A stretch of 64,000 nt of DNA from Urophycis tenuis. Taxonomy: Eukaryota; Chordata; Actinopteri; Gadiformes; Phycidae. The stretch covers positions 5,186,946 through 5,250,945 of the forward strand of contig JAXIVH010000028.1 in NCBI GenBank assembly GCA_036785325.1, read 5' to 3'. Every line of letters begins with the position of its first letter. Position 1 is the stretch's first letter. Below the pieces are notes generated by a model, which saw nothing but the letters and a program-made list of their open reading frames with translations, searched no databases and was not told the origin of the DNA. This document shows, piece after piece, positions 48,389 through 61,583 of the stretch. Position numbers and translations under genes: made by a program.

Positions 48389-49267
48389 TTAATAAGCCAT
48401 TCGGCTGATACCCCTAAACTTGATAAATATAGACCGTCGCTAAAAATGCATCTGAGGGGGTATTTGGCTGGATTATTGGGTGAATTTTACTCCGAACCAT
48501 CACTTCAATATTAGCGCAAAATTTTTCGCTGTTCAAATTCTGCACTCTTTACTTCCGCCTTCCGGTGAAAGTGAGATACCTTCCGTATGCTAGTGAGATT
48601 TCATTCATACATACTACTGAAACGCTCTTACATACACTATTGAAACGCTCTCACATACACCATTGAAACGCTCTCACATACACTATTGAAACGCTCTCAC
48701 GGTCACTACTGAAATTACTTGTATGAATACATGTGAAACGCTTGCACATCCTCATGTGAGAGCATACACACTTATAATTGAAAACGTATACATGCACATT
48801 TGAAACATTTATACAAATATATATGAAACACTTGCACATGCATCTAAACTTTTTATATCTTTGTAATCATGCAAGAGATTCAGTTATGAATGTATAAATG
48901 TTCAACAATATATATGTATAACATTTTCATATGTGAATGCATGAGTGTATAGTGTATAGATACGTATAAATGTTTCACTTGTATGCATGCAAGCATTTCA
49001 TATGTATGTGTATATGACACGGAAGTATATATGTATGCGTGTGTGTTTCTCATATGTATGTGTAAGTGTTTCAGACGAGTGTATATAATGTTTTATATAT
49101 GAGCGTGCATAGGTTTACAGAGTATGTATGTATGTGTGAGTGTTTCAATAGTGAGTGTGAGAGCGTTTCAATAGTGAATGTAAGAGTGTTTCATTAGTAT
49201 GTGTGAGAGTGTCTCAGTAGTGAGTGTAAGAGTGTCTCAATAGTTAAGTCCTAAACGGCCCCTCATA

Positions 49268-49957
49268 ATATTCACCAAAGGGTCGTTGAAATACTAAGCT
49301 AATTTATTTGTGTTCTGTAAGGAAAGATTGATGTTAATTGAAACGTTAAAGGTATGTTTTTAGCTGCTGGGTAGACTTCAGTCAACCTGACGCAGTTTAG
49401 TCTGTGATCAACCAGACTGCTCGCATGGGCTCATTTTAAGCGGGGAAATCTAAGCTTTCCAACGGCGTATCGCAAGAGTATATTGACTCATGGGTCGTTG
49501 AAATACTAAGCTAATTAATTTGTGTTCTGTAAGGAAAGATTGATGTTAATTGAAACGTTGAAGGTATGTTTTTAGCTGCTGGGTAGACTTCAGTCAACCT
49601 GACGCAGTTTAGTCTGTGATCAACCAGACTGCTCGCGGATGGGCTCATTTTAAGCGGGGAAATCTAAGCTTTCCAACGGCGTATGGCAAGAGTATATTGA
49701 CTCATGGGTCGTTGAAATACTAAGCTAATTAATTTGTGTTCTGTAAGGAAAGATTGATGTTAATTGAAACGTTGAAGGTATGTCTTTAGCTGCTGTGTAG
49801 ACTTCAGTCAACCTGACGCAGATTTGTCTGTGAGCAACCAAATTGCTCGGAGATGGGCTCATTTTAAACGGGGAAATCTAAGCTTTCCAACGACGTATGG
49901 CATGACTATATTTGCCCATGGGTCGTCGAAATAATAAGCTGATTCATGTGTGTTCTG
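49268..49957 (+). repeat. 214-bp satellite array, block 13 (right of the transposon)
   Basis: 690 bp beginning with the right target copy ATATTC. A 2-bp deletion (GCTCGCATGGGC near 49,424) explains the -20 residual of the combined block. The final ~235 bp lies between the two 9-kb duplication copies. Confidence 0.95.
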
Positions 49958-50659
49958 TTGGCTGTGGAAAGAAAATAGCACACAAGTCATACCAAGTCAC
50001 CTTTATTTTTCAGTGATAAACATTAATAAATAAACAGTATGGACATTGTATAAACAGTTGTATAAAAAGTGTAAACGGTATGAACAGTGTTCTTATAAAA
50101 GATATCAATATCAATACTGATCACGTGTGTATTTTATATTTCCAGGTTATTTGTTGATGAGCCAGAGCCTGTGACTCCCACCAACCGGCCCGTTCAGCCC
50201 ACTGCGTTGTCGTCCTCCACCCGGCCGAAGCCTCCTGCGCCCACCCGCCTCCAGCCGAGGCCTCCTGCTGCGTCAGCCTGTGGCCCGCCCGCCCCCTGTG
50301 TCGGCAGCACCCATACCGCTGGTCCTCCCCGCACAGCCACAGGCCCCCTCCGTCCTGCTTCGTGGGCCATCCTGCAGCTGTCTCTGCAGTCATCGTGTGT
50401 CAAAACCATTCAAACTTGTATATGGTAACATTTCAAAATGACACCAGCATAAATGAGGACCTTGCAATAGGTTGTGTGTTACATGACCCCCCTGGCATAC
50501 AGCTGTATGTCTCTGTGAAGGTGGTTGTGAAGAACTGCATCCGGCTGAACAAGTACAAGTGCCGGTGAGGCAGCAACTCTCTCGAGGGGTTGCACGCCCA
50601 CCTGGTTAACGCCATCCATTCACAGCGATGTGGGATCATGCCGTTCCAAGTAAGTGATT

Positions 50660-50715
<56 letters not shown>

Positions 50716-50948
50716 TATATACACACACACACACGCATAGATACACACACATATATATATATACTTAAACATAGCTGACCCTTTTTTTCCCCCTTCTCGG
50801 GGATTATGCTCCCAGTTTTGATCTCGGACGTCTGGTCACTTATAGCATATAATAATATTCTATTACTGTTAAGCCAACTATGAATAATAAAACAGGCCAA
50901 AACATGTGTCCTTTATCATAGCTACACGTATTACAAAAAAAACGCGTG
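49958..50948 (+). repeat. gene-fragment cassette, copy 13 (991 bp)
   Basis: Duplicate of copy 11, same length and same microsatellite layout (about 50,664-50,763). Confidence 0.95.
50146..50649 (+). pseudogene. dead exon relic, copy 13
   Basis: 504 bp, identical by eye to copy 11 including CCATCCATTCACAG. Shared lesions present. Confidence 0.6.
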
Positions 50949-53900
50949 AATTGAAAAGTTGAAGGTATGTTTTTAGCTGCTGGGTAGACTTCAGTCAACC
51001 TGACGCAGTTTTGTCTGTGAGCAACCAAATTGCTCGGGGATGGGCTCATTTTAAGCGGGGAAATCTAAGGTTCCCAACGGCGTATGGCAAGATTATATTG
51101 AGTCATGGGTCGTTGAAATACTAAGCTAATTAATTTCTGTTCTTTATTGAAAGATTGATCTTAATTGAAACGTTGAAGGTATGTTTTTAGCTGCTGGGTA
51201 GACTTCAGTCAACCTGACGCAGTTTTGTCTGTGAGCAACCAGACTGCTCGCGGATGGGCTCATTTTAAGCGGGGAAATCTAAGCTTTCCAACGGCATATG
51301 GCAAGACTATATTGACTCATGGGTCGTTGAAATACTAAGCTAATTAATTTGTGATCTGTAAGGAAAGATTGATGTTAATTGAAACGTTGAAGGTATGTTT
51401 TTAGCTGCTGGGTAGACTTCAGTCAACCTGACACAGTTTTGTCTCTGAGCAACCAGACTGCTCGCAGATGGGCTCATTTTAAGCGGGGAAATCTGAGCTT
51501 TCCAACGGCGTATGGCAAGACTATATTGACTCATGGGTCGTTGAAATACTAAGCTAATTAATTTGTGTTCTGTAAGGAAAGATTGATGTTAATTGAAACG
51601 TTGAAGGTATGTTTTTAGCTGCTGGGTAGACTTCAGTCAACCTGACGCAGTTTAGTCTGTTAGCAACTAAATTGCTCGGGGATGGGCTCATTATAAGCGG
51701 GGAAATCTAAGCTTTCCAACGGTGTATGGCAAGACTATATTCACCAAATGGTCGTTGAAATACTAAGCTAATTAATTTGTGTTCTGTAAGGAAAGATTGA
51801 TGTTAATTGAAACGTTGAAGGTATGTTTTTAGCCGCTGGGTAGACTTCAGTCAACCTGACGCAGTTTAGTCTGTGATCAACCAGACTGCTCGCGGATGGG
51901 CTCATTTTAAGCGGGGAAATCTAAGGTTCCCAACGGCGTATGGCAAGACTATATTGAGTCATGGGTCGTTGAAATACTAAGCTAATTAATTCCTGTTCTT
52001 TATTGAAAGATTGATCTTAATTGAAACGTTGAAGGTATGTTTTTAGCTGCTGGGTAGACTTCAGTCAACCTGACGCAGTTTTGTCTGTGAGCAAGCAGAC
52101 TGCTCGCGGATGGGCTCATTTTAAGCGGGGAAATCTAAGCTTTCCAACGGCGTATGGCAAGACTATATTGACTCATTGGTCGTTGAAATACTAAGCTAAT
52201 TAATTTGTGATCTGTAAGGAAAGATTGATGTTAATTGAAACGTTGAAGGTATGTTTTTAGCTGCTGGGTAGACTTCAGTCAACCTGACACAGTTTTGTCT
52301 CTGAGCAACCAAATTGCTTGGGGATGGGCTCATTATAAGCGGGGAAATCTAAGCTTTTCAACGGCGTATGGCAAGACTATATACACCAAAGGGCCTTTGA
52401 AATACTAAGCTAATTAATTTGTGTTCTGTAAGGAAAGATTGATGTTAATTGAAACGTTGAAGGTATGTTTTTAGCTGCTGGGTAGACTTCAGTCAACCTG
52501 ACGCAGTTTAGTCTGTGATCAACCAGACTGCTCGCGGATGGGCTCATTTTGAGCGGGGAAATCTAAGCTTTCCAACGGCGTATGGCAAGACTATATTGAC
52601 TCATGGGTCGTTTAAATACTAAGCTAATTAATTTGTGTTCTGTAAGGAAAGATTGATGTTAATTGAAACGTTGAAGGTATGTCTTTAGCTGCTGTGTAGA
52701 CTTCAGTCAACCTGACGCAGTTTTGTCTGTGAGCAAGCAGACTGCTCGCGGATGGGCTCATTTTAAGCGGGGAAATCTAAGCTTTCCAACGGCGTATGGC
52801 AAGACTATATTGACTCATTGGTCGTTGAAATACTAAGCTAATTAATTTGTGATCTGTAAGGAAAGATTGATGTTAATTGAAACGTTGAAGGTATGTTTTT
52901 AGCTGCTGGGTAGACTTCAGTCAACCTGACACAGTTTTGTCTCTGAGCAACCAAATTGCTTGGGGATGGGCTCATTATAAGCGGGGAAATCTAAGCTTTT
53001 CAACGGCGTATGGCAAGACTATATTCACCAAAGGGTCTTTGAAATACTAAGCTAATTAATTTGTGTTCTGTAAGGAAAGATTGATGTTAATTGAAACGTT
53101 AAAGGTATGTTTTTAGCTGCTGGGTAGACTTCATTCAACCTGACGCAGTTTAGTCTGTGATCAACCAGACTGCTCGCGGATGGGCTCATTTTAAGCGGGG
53201 AAATCTAAGCTTTCCAACGGCCTATGGCAAGACTATATTGACTCATGGGTCATTGAAATACTAAGCTAATTAATTTGTGTTCTGTAAGGAAAGATTGATG
53301 TTAATTGAAACGTTGAAGGTATGTTTTTAGCTGCTGGGTAGACTTCAGTCAACCTGACGCAGTTTAGTCTGTGATCAACCAGACTGCTCGCGGATGGGCT
53401 CATTTTAAGCGGGGAAATCTAAGCTTTTCAACGGCGTATGGCAAGACTATATTCACCAATGGCCCGTTGAAATACTAAGCTAATTAATTTGTGTTCTGTA
53501 AGGAAAGATTGATGTCAATTGAAACGTTAAAGGTATGTTTTTAGCTGCTGGGTAGACTTCATTCAACCTGACGCAGTTTAGTCTGTGATCAACCAGACTG
53601 CTCGCGGATGGGCTCATTTTAAGCGGGGAAATCTAAGCTTTCCAACGGCGTATGGAAAGACTATATTCACTCATGGGTCGTTGAAATACTAAGCTAATTA
53701 ATTTGTGTTCTGTAAGGAAAGATTGATGTTAATTGAAACGTTGAAGGTATGTTTTTAGCTGCTGGGTAGACTTCAGTCAACCTGACGCAGTTTAGTCTGT
53801 GAGCAACCAAATTGCTCAGGGATGGGCTCATTATAAGCGGGGAAATCTAAGCTTTCCAACAGCGTATGGCAAGACTATATTCACTAAAGGGTCGTTGAAA

Positions 53901-54140
53901 TACTAAGCTAATTAATTTGTGTTCTGTAAGGAAAGATTGATGTTAATTGAAACGTTGAAGGTATGTCTTTAGCTGCTGTGTAGACTTCAGTCAACCTGAC
54001 GCAGATTTGTCTGTGAGCAACCAAATTGCTCGGAGATGGGCTCATTTTAAACGGGGAAATCTAAGCTTTCCTACGACGTATGGCATGACTATATTTGCCC
54101 ATGGGTCGTCGAAATAATAAGCTGATTCATGTGTGTTCTG
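50949..54140 (+). repeat. 214-bp satellite array, block 14 (15 monomers)
   Basis: 3,192 bp = 15 x 214 - 18, the duplicate of block 11 with the same rare monomers in the same order. Confidence 0.96.
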
Positions 54141-54862
54141 TTGGCTGTGGAAAGAAAATAGCACACAAGTCATACCAAGTCACCTTTATTTTTCAGTGAT
54201 AAACATTAATAAATAAACAGTATGGACATTGTATAAACAGTTGTATAAAAAGTGTAAACGGTATGAACAGTGTTCTTATAAAAGATATCAATATCAATAC
54301 TGATCACGTGTGTATTTTATATTTCCAGGTTATTTGTTGATGAGCCAGAGCCTGTGACTCCCACCAACCGGCCCGTTCAGCCCACTGCGTTGTCGTCCTC
54401 CACCCAGCCGAAGCCTCCTGCGCCCACCCGCCTCCAGCCGAGGCCTCCTGCTGCGTCAGCCTGTGGCCCGCCCGCCCCCTGTGTCGGCAGCACCCATACC
54501 GCTGGTCCTCCCCGCACAGCCACAGGCCCCCTCCGTCCTGCTTCGTGGGCCATCCTGCAGCTGTCTCTGCAGTCATCGTGTGTCAAAACCATTCAAACTT
54601 GTATATGGTAACATTTCAAAATGACACCAGCATAAATGAGGACCTTGCAATAGGTTGTGTGTTACATGACCCCCCTGGCATACAGCTGTATGTCTCTGTG
54701 AAGGTGGTTGTGAAGAACTGCATCCGGCTGAACAAGTACAAGTGCCGGTGAGGCAGCAACTCTCTCGAGGGGTTGCACGCCCACCTGGTTAACGCCATCC
54801 CTTCACAGCGATGTGGGATTATGCCGTTCCAAGTAAGTGATTAAAACACACACACACACACA

Positions 54863-54893
<31 letters not shown>

Positions 54894-55131
54894 GCACATA
54901 TATACAAACACACACACGCATATATACACACACATATATATATATACTTAAACATAGCTGACCCTTTTTTTCCCCCTTCTCGGGGATTATGCTCCCAGTT
55001 TTGATCTCGGACGTCTGGTCACTTATAGCATATAATAATATTCTATTACTGTTAAGCCAACTATGAATAATAAAACAGGCCAAAACATGTGTCCTTTATC
55101 ATAGCTACACGTGTTACAAAAAAAACGCGTG
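54141..55131 (+). repeat. gene-fragment cassette, copy 14 (991 bp)
   Basis: Duplicate of copy 12, 2 bp shorter through one fewer CA (microsatellite about 54,847-54,946). Confidence 0.95.
54329..54832 (+). pseudogene. dead exon relic, copy 14
   Basis: 504 bp with CACCCAGCCG and GGGATTATG as in copy 12. Shared lesions present. Confidence 0.6.
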
Positions 55132-56139
55132 AATTGAAAAGTTGAAGGTATGTTTTTAGCTGCTGGGTAGACTTCAGTCAAACTGATGCAGTTTTGTCTG
55201 TGAACAACCAAATTGCTCGGGGATGGGCTCATTTTAAGCGGGGAAATCTAAGGTTCCCAACGGCATATGGCAAGACTATATTGAGTCATGGGTCGTTGAA
55301 ATACTAAGCTAATTAATTTCTGTTCTTTATTGAAAGATTGATCTTAATTGAAACGTTGAAGGTATGTTTTTAGCTGCTGGGTAGACTTCAGTCAACCTGA
55401 CGCAGTTTTGTCTGTGAGCGAGCAGACTGCTCGCGGATGGGCTCATTTTAAGCGGGGAAATCTAAGCTTTCCAACGGCGTATGGCAAGACTATATTGACT
55501 CATTGGTCGTTGAAATACTAAGCTAATTAATTTGTGATCTGTAAGGAAAGATTGATGTTAATTGAAACGTTGAAGGTATGTTTTTAGCTGCTGGGTAGAC
55601 TTCAGTCAACCTGACACAGTTTTGTCTCTGAGCAACCAAATTGCTTGGGGATGGGCTCATTATAAGCGGGGAAATCTAAGCTTTTCAACGGCGTATGGCA
55701 AGACTATATTCACTAATGGCCCGTTGAAATACTAAGCTAATTAATTTGTGTTCTGTAAGGAAAGATTGATGTCAATTGAAACGTTAAAGGTATGTTTTTA
55801 GCTGCTGGGTAGACTTCATTCAACCTGACGCAGTTTAGTCTGTGATCAACCAGACTGCTCGCGGATGGGCTCATTTTAAGCGGGGAAATCTAAGCTTTCC
55901 AACGGCGTATGGAAAGACTATATTGACTCATGGGTCGTTGAAATACTAAGCTAATTAATTTGTGTTCTGTAAGGAAAGATTGATGTTAATTGAAACGTTG
56001 AAGGTATGTTTTTAGCTGCTGGGTAGACTTCAGTCAACCTGACGCAGTTTAGTCTGTGAGCAACCAAATTGCTCAGGGATGGGCTCATTATAAGCGGGGA
56101 AATCTAAGCTTTCCAACGGCGTATGGCAAGACTATATTC
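55132..56139 (+). repeat. 214-bp satellite array, block 15 (left of second transposon copy)
   Basis: 1,008 bp duplicate of block 12, ending in the target copy ATATTC (56,134-56,139). Confidence 0.95.
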
Positions 56140-57186
56140 TATGAGGGGCCGTTTAGGACTTAACTATTGAGACACTCTTACACTCACTACTGAGACACTC
56201 TCACACATACTAATGAAACACTCTTAGATTCACTATTGAAACGCTCTCACACTCACTATTGAAACACTCACACATACATACATACTCTGTAAACCTATGC
56301 ACGCTCATATATAAAACATTATACACACTCGTCTGAAACACTTACACATACATATGAGAAACACACACGCATACATATATACTTCCGTGTCATATACACA
56401 TACATATGAAATGCTTGCATGCATACAAGTGAAACATTTATACGAATCTATCTGAAACACTCGTGCATTCACATATGAAAATGTTATACATACATATTGT
56501 TGAACACTACATTCATAACTGAATCTCTTGCATATGATTACAAAGATATAAAAAGTTTAGATGCATGTGCAAGTGTTTCATATATATTTGTATAAATGTT
56601 TCAAATGTGTATGTATACGTTTTTTCAATTATAAGTGTGTATGCTCTCACATGAGGATGTGCAAGCGTTTCATAAGTATTCATACAAGTAATTTCAGTAG
56701 TGACCGTGAGAGCGTTTCAATAGTGTATGTGAGAGCGTTTCAATGGTGTATGTAAGAGCGTTTCAGTAGTATAGTATGTATGAATGAAATCTCACTAGCA
56801 TACGGAAGGTATCTCACTTTCACCGGAAGGCGGAAGTAACGAGTGCAGAATTTGAACAGCGAAAAATTTTGCGCTAATCTTAAAGTGATGGTTCGGAGTA
56901 AAATTCACCCAATAATCCAGCCAAATACCCCCTCAGATGCATTTTTAGCGACAGTCTATATTTATCAAGTTTAGGGGTATCAGCCGAATGGCTTAGTATT
57001 GGAGTGTCCGTGTGTATATCTCGTAAATTACCCCACTAATAATGCATGGATTGTTACCCAACTTCTGTAGTAGTACATATATGGTCTGTGCTCACAAAAC
57101 GAGGCATTTTAAAGTTTGTTAGTACACCAGGAGTTTATTTAAAGGAGCACTTTTCTGATAGCTTCAACTAGCTGTTGCTTCAACTA

Positions 57187-57465
57187 GGCTGGGTTATGCT
57201 TCGTTTATACTTCCGCGTCGACGCGACGCGGGGGGACGGCGGACCCTTTGCGGACCCTTTGCAGACCCTTTACGTCCTTGACGTGCACCTCCCCAAATCC
57301 TAGACGCGCGTCGAGGCGACGCCGTCTCTACGCCGTCCCAACGCGTTGGCTTTGGCTGTGATTGGTCCGCGAACTACATTGGCTGGAGATCGCTTTTCCG
57401 TTTTCCACTCGTAAACACCGCCACGGTGTAAACACAGCCTTGATAAATGCTTCGGCTGATTGGCG

Positions 57466-57531
<66 letters not shown>

Positions 57532-57681
57532 CGCCAATCAGTCGAAGCATATATATATAAAACTTTTGCATCCGTATGTAATAACCAGAATGGTCATTCT
57601 GGTCCCTCTACCGGTGTGGCAATGAATTGCATTTCGAGACGTAAACCCCACGCAATCCCTACGCAGAAGCATAAACCAGCC
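57187..57681 (+). mobile_element. nested Harbinger-like MITE, copy B
   Basis: Duplicate of 47,894-48,388 with the same ends, CTA/TTA flanks, CpG-rich block and ATTGG boxes. Confidence 0.5.
57447..57550. repeat. (AT)n-centred palindrome, copy B
   Basis: Duplicate of 48,154-48,257. The AT tract has the same length in both copies, unusual for such an unstable sequence unless the duplication is recent. Confidence 0.93.
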
Positions 57682-58560
57682 TTAATAAGCCATTCGGCTG
57701 ATACCCCTAAACTTGATAAATATAGACCGTCGCTAAAAATGCATCTGAGGGGGTATTTGGCTGGATTATTGGGTGAATTTTACCCCGAACCATCACTTCA
57801 ATATTAGCGCAAAATTTTTCGCTGTTCAAATTCTGCACTCTTTACTTCCGCCTTCCGGTGAAAGTGAGATACCTTCCGTATGCTAGTGAGATTTCATTCA
57901 TACATACTACTGAAACGCTCTTACATACACTATTGAAACGCTCTCACATACACCATTGAAACGCTCTCACATACACTATTGAAACGCTCTCACGGTCACT
58001 ACTGAAATTACTTGTATGAATACATGTGAAACGCTTGCACATCCTCATGTGAGAGCATACACACTTATAATTGAAAACGTATACATGCACATTTGAAACA
58101 TTTATACAAATATATATGAAACACTTGCACATGCATCTAAACTTTTTATATCTTTGTAATCATGCAAGAGATTCAGTTATGAATGTATAAATGTTCAACA
58201 ATATATATGTATAACATTTTCATATGTGAATGCATGAGTGTATAGTGTATAGATACGTATAAATGTTTCACTTGTATGCATGCAAGCATTTCATATGTAT
58301 GTGTATATGACACGGAAGTATATATGTATGCGTGTGTGTTTCTCATATGTATGTGTAAGTGTTTCAGACGAGTGTATATAATGTTTTATATATGAGCGTG
58401 CATAGGTTTACAGAGTATGTATGTATGTGTGAGTGTTTCAATAGTGAGTGTGAGAGCGTTTCAATAGTGAATGTAAGAGTGTTTCATTAGTATGTGTGAG
58501 AGTGTCTCAGTAGTGAGTGTAAGAGTGTCTCAATAGTTAAGTCCTAAACGGCCCCTCATA

Positions 58561-59250
58561 ATATTCACCAAAGGGTCGTTGAAATACTAAGCTAATTTAT
58601 TTGTGTTCTGTAAGGAAAGATTGATGTTAATTGAAACGTTAAAGGTATGTTTTTAGCTGCTGGGTAGACTTCAGTCAACCTGACGCAGTTTAGTCTGTGA
58701 TCAACCAGACTGCTCGCATGGGCTCATTTTAAGCGGGGAAATCTAAGCTTTCCAACGGCGTATCGCAAGAGTATATTGACTCATGGGTCGTTGAAATACT
58801 AAGCTAATTAATTTGTGTTCTGTAAGGAAAGATTGATGTTAATTGAAACGTTGAAGGTATGTTTTTAGCTGCTGGGTAGACTTCAGTCAACCTGACGCAG
58901 TTTAGTCTGTGATCAACCAGACTGCTCGAGGATGGGCTCATTTTAAGCGGGGAAATCTAAGCTTTCCAACGGCGTATGGCAAGACTATATTCACTAAAGG
59001 GTCGTTGAAATACTAAGCTAATTAATTTGTGTTCTGTAAGGAAAGATTGATGTTAATTGAAACGTTGAAGGTATGTCTTTAGCTGCTGTGTAGACTTCAG
59101 TCAACCTGACGCAGATTTGTCTGTGAGCAACCAAATTGCTCGGAGATGGGCTCATTTTAAACGGGGAAATCTAAGCTTTCCAACGACGTATGGCATGACT
59201 ATATTTGCCCATGGGTCGTCGAAATAATAAGCTGATTCATGTGTGTTCTG
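58561..59250 (+). repeat. 214-bp satellite array, block 16
   Basis: 690 bp starting with ATATTC. It follows copy A's right flank to about 58,928 and then switches to different monomer variants (GCTCGAGG, ATATTCACTAAAGGG), marking the end of the 9-kb duplication. Confidence 0.95.
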
Positions 59251-59952
59251 TTGGCTGTGGAAAGAAAATAGCACACAAGTCATACCAAGTCACCTTTATT
59301 TTTCAGTGATAAACATTAATAAATAAACAGTATGGACATTGTATAAACAGTTGTATAAAAAGTGTAAACGGTATGAACAGTGTTCTTATAAAAGATATCA
59401 ATATCAATACTGATCACGTGTGTATTTTATATTTCCAGGTTATTTGTTGATGAGCCAGAGCCTGTGACTCCCACCAACCGGCCCGTTCAGCCCACTGCGT
59501 TGTCGTCCTCCACCCGGCCGAAGCCTCCTGCGCCCACCCGCCTCCAGCCGAGGCCTCCTGCTGCGTCAGCCTGTGGCCCGCCCGCCCCCTGTGTCGGCAG
59601 CACCCATACCGCTGGTCCTCCCCGCACAGCCACAGGCCCCCTCCGTCCTGCTTCGTGGGCCATCCTGCAGCTGTCTCTGCAGTCATCGTGTGTCAAAACC
59701 ATTCAAACTTGTATATGGTAACATTTCAAAATGACACCAGCATAAATGAGGACCTTGCAATAGGTTGTGTGTTACATGACCCCCCTGGCATACAGCTGTA
59801 TGTCTCTGTGAAGGTGGTTGTGAAGAACTGCATCCGGCTGAACAAGTACAAGTGCCGGTGAGGCAGCAACTCTCTCGAGGGGTTGCACGCCCACCTGGTT
59901 AACGCCATCCCTTCACAGCGATGTGGGATCATGCCGTTCCAAGTAAGTGATT

Positions 59953-59991
<39 letters not shown>

Positions 59992-60227
59992 GCATATATA
60001 CACACACACACACGCATATATACACACACATATATATATATACTTAAACATAGCTGAGCCTTTTTTTCCCCCTTCTCGGGGATTATGCTCCCAGTTTTGA
60101 TCTCGGACGTCTGGTCACTTATAGCATATAATAATATTATATTACTGTTAAGCCAACTATGAATAATAAAACAGGCCAAAACATGTGTCCTTTATCATAG
60201 CTACACGTATTACAAAAAAAACACGTG
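59251..60227 (+). repeat. gene-fragment cassette, copy 15 (977 bp)
   Basis: With copy 16, a subfamily marked by AGCTGAGCC, ATATTATATTACTG and AAAACACGTG (not ACGCGTG) in the tail. Microsatellite about 59,957-60,043. Confidence 0.95.
59439..59942 (+). pseudogene. dead exon relic, copy 15
   Basis: 504 bp with both shared lesions and no private change seen. Confidence 0.6.
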
Positions 60228-60851
60228 AATTGAAAAGTTGAAGGTATGTTTTTAGCTGCTGGGTAGACTTCAGTCAACCTGATGCAGTTTTGTCTGTGAG
60301 CAACCAAATTGCTCGGGGATGGGCTCATTTTAAGCGGGGAAATCTAAGCTTTCCAACGGCGTATGGCAAGAGTATATTGACTCATGGGTCGTTGAAATAC
60401 TAAGCTAATTAATTTGTGTTCTGTAAGGAAAGATTGATGTTAATTGAAACGTTGAAGGTATGTTTTTAGCTGCTGGGTAGACTTCAGTCAACCTGACGCA
60501 GTTTAGTCTGTGATCAACCAGACTGCTCGAGGATGGGCTCATTTTAAGCGGGGAAATCTAAGCTTTCCAACGGCGTATGGCAAGACTATATTCACTAAAG
60601 GGTCGTTGAAATACTAAGCTAATTAATTTGTGTTCTGTAAGGAAAGATTGATGTTAATTGAAACGTTGAAGGTATGTCTTTAGCTGCTGTGTAGACTTCA
60701 GTCAACCTGACGCAGATTTGTCTGTGAGCAACCAAATTGCTCGGAGATGGGCTCATTTTAAACGGGGAAATCTAAGCTTTCCAACGACGTATGGCATGAC
60801 TATATTTGCCCATGGGTCGTCGAAATAATAAGCTGATTCATGTGTGTTCTG
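60228..60851 (+). repeat. 214-bp satellite array, block 17 (3 monomers)
   Basis: 624 bp = 3 x 214 - 18. Unusually, the monomer after the cassette is an ordinary A-type (ATATTGACTCATGGG) instead of D-type, as if the D monomer was lost by exchange. Confidence 0.96.
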
Positions 60852-61552
60852 TTGGCTGTGGAAAGAAAATAGCACACAAGTCATACCAAGTCACCTTTAT
60901 TTTTCAGTGATAAACATTAATAAATAAACAGTATGGACATTGTATAAACAGTTGTATAAAAGTGTAAACGGTATGAACAGTGTTCTTATAAAAGATATCA
61001 ATATCAATACTGATCACGTGTGTATTTTATATTTCCAGGTTATTTGTTGATGAGCCAGAGCCTGTGACTCCCACCAATCGGCCCGTTCAGCCCACTGCGT
61101 TGTCGTCCTCCACCTGGCCGAAGCCTCCTGCGCCCACCCGCCTCCAGCCGAGGCCTCCTGCTGCGTCAGCCTGTGGCCCGCCCGCCCCCTGTGTCGGCAG
61201 CACCCATACCGCTGGTCCTCCCCGCACAGCCACAGGCCCCCTCCGTCCTGCTTCGTGGGCCATCCTGCAGCTGTCTCTGCAGTCATCGTGTGTCAAAACC
61301 ATTCAAACTTGTATATGGTAACATTTCAAAATGACACCAGCATAAATGAGGACCTTGCAATAGGTTGTGTGTTACATGACCCCCCTGGCATACAGCTGTA
61401 TGTCTCTGTGAAGGTGGTTGTGAAGAACTGCATCCGGCTGAACAAGTACAAGTGCCGGTGAGGCAGCAACTCTCTCGAGGGGTTGCACGCCCACCTGGTT
61501 AACGCCATCCCTTCACAGCGATGTGGGATCATGCCGTTCCAAGTAAGTGATT

Positions 61553-61583
<31 letters not shown>

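Larger units (their letters stand above)
46847..49267 (+). mobile_element. nonautonomous DNA transposon with long inverted arms (IS3EU-like?), copy A
   Basis: 2,421-bp element with inverted termini TATGAGGGGCCGTTTAGGAC and its complement at 49,267. It is flanked by the 6-bp direct repeat ATATTC (46,841-46,846 and 49,268-49,273); the uninterrupted monomer reads CTATATTCACCAAAG. The left arm 46,847-47,702 and right arm 48,393-49,267 are inverted copies with moderate divergence. The centre (about 690 bp) holds a nested element. The arms contain 23-bp subterminal repeats of consensus CTATTGAAACRCTCTCAC at 46,871-46,985, in inverse orientation near 47,401-47,480, and mirrored in the right arm. No transposase ORF is present; the 62-115-aa frames are low-complexity (TATATA) or repeat-derived. 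TAY termini plus a 6-bp target duplication fit, from memory, the IS3EU superfamily; the superfamily is inference, the transposon call is firm. Confidence 0.85.
40577..49635 (+). repeat. 9.06-kb segmental duplication, copy A
   Basis: Near-identical to copy B at an offset of 9,295 bp upstream of the copy-12 microsatellite and 9,293 bp downstream of it; one CA unit differs. It contains cassettes 11 and 12, 15 monomers between them, and the 2.4-kb transposon. The boundary is inferred from first mismatching monomer variants (GGTGAAATC near 40,576; GCTCGCGG versus GCTCGAGG near 49,634) and could lie within a monomer either side. Confidence 0.88.
56140..58560 (+). mobile_element. nonautonomous DNA transposon with long inverted arms (IS3EU-like?), copy B
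   Basis: 2,421 bp, same length, ends and ATATTC flanks as copy A (offset 9,293). It arose by segmental duplication, not by a second transposition. Arms are about 56,140-56,995 and 57,686-58,560. Confidence 0.85.
49872..58928 (+). repeat. 9.06-kb segmental duplication, copy B
   Basis: Second copy of 40,577-49,635. Differences I saw by eye are few: one CA unit in the copy-14 microsatellite, GACGCAG versus GATGCAG near 55,400, and ACCCCGAACC versus ACTCCGAACC near 57,783. Both carry the transposon at the identical nucleotide, so the duplication postdates the insertion. Confidence 0.88.

Noticed and set aside
48035..48514. IYIYIYIY-containing frames up to 115 aa on both strands
   Set aside because: They read through the (AT)n palindrome of a MITE. 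The same peptide occurs on both strands because the tract is self-complementary.
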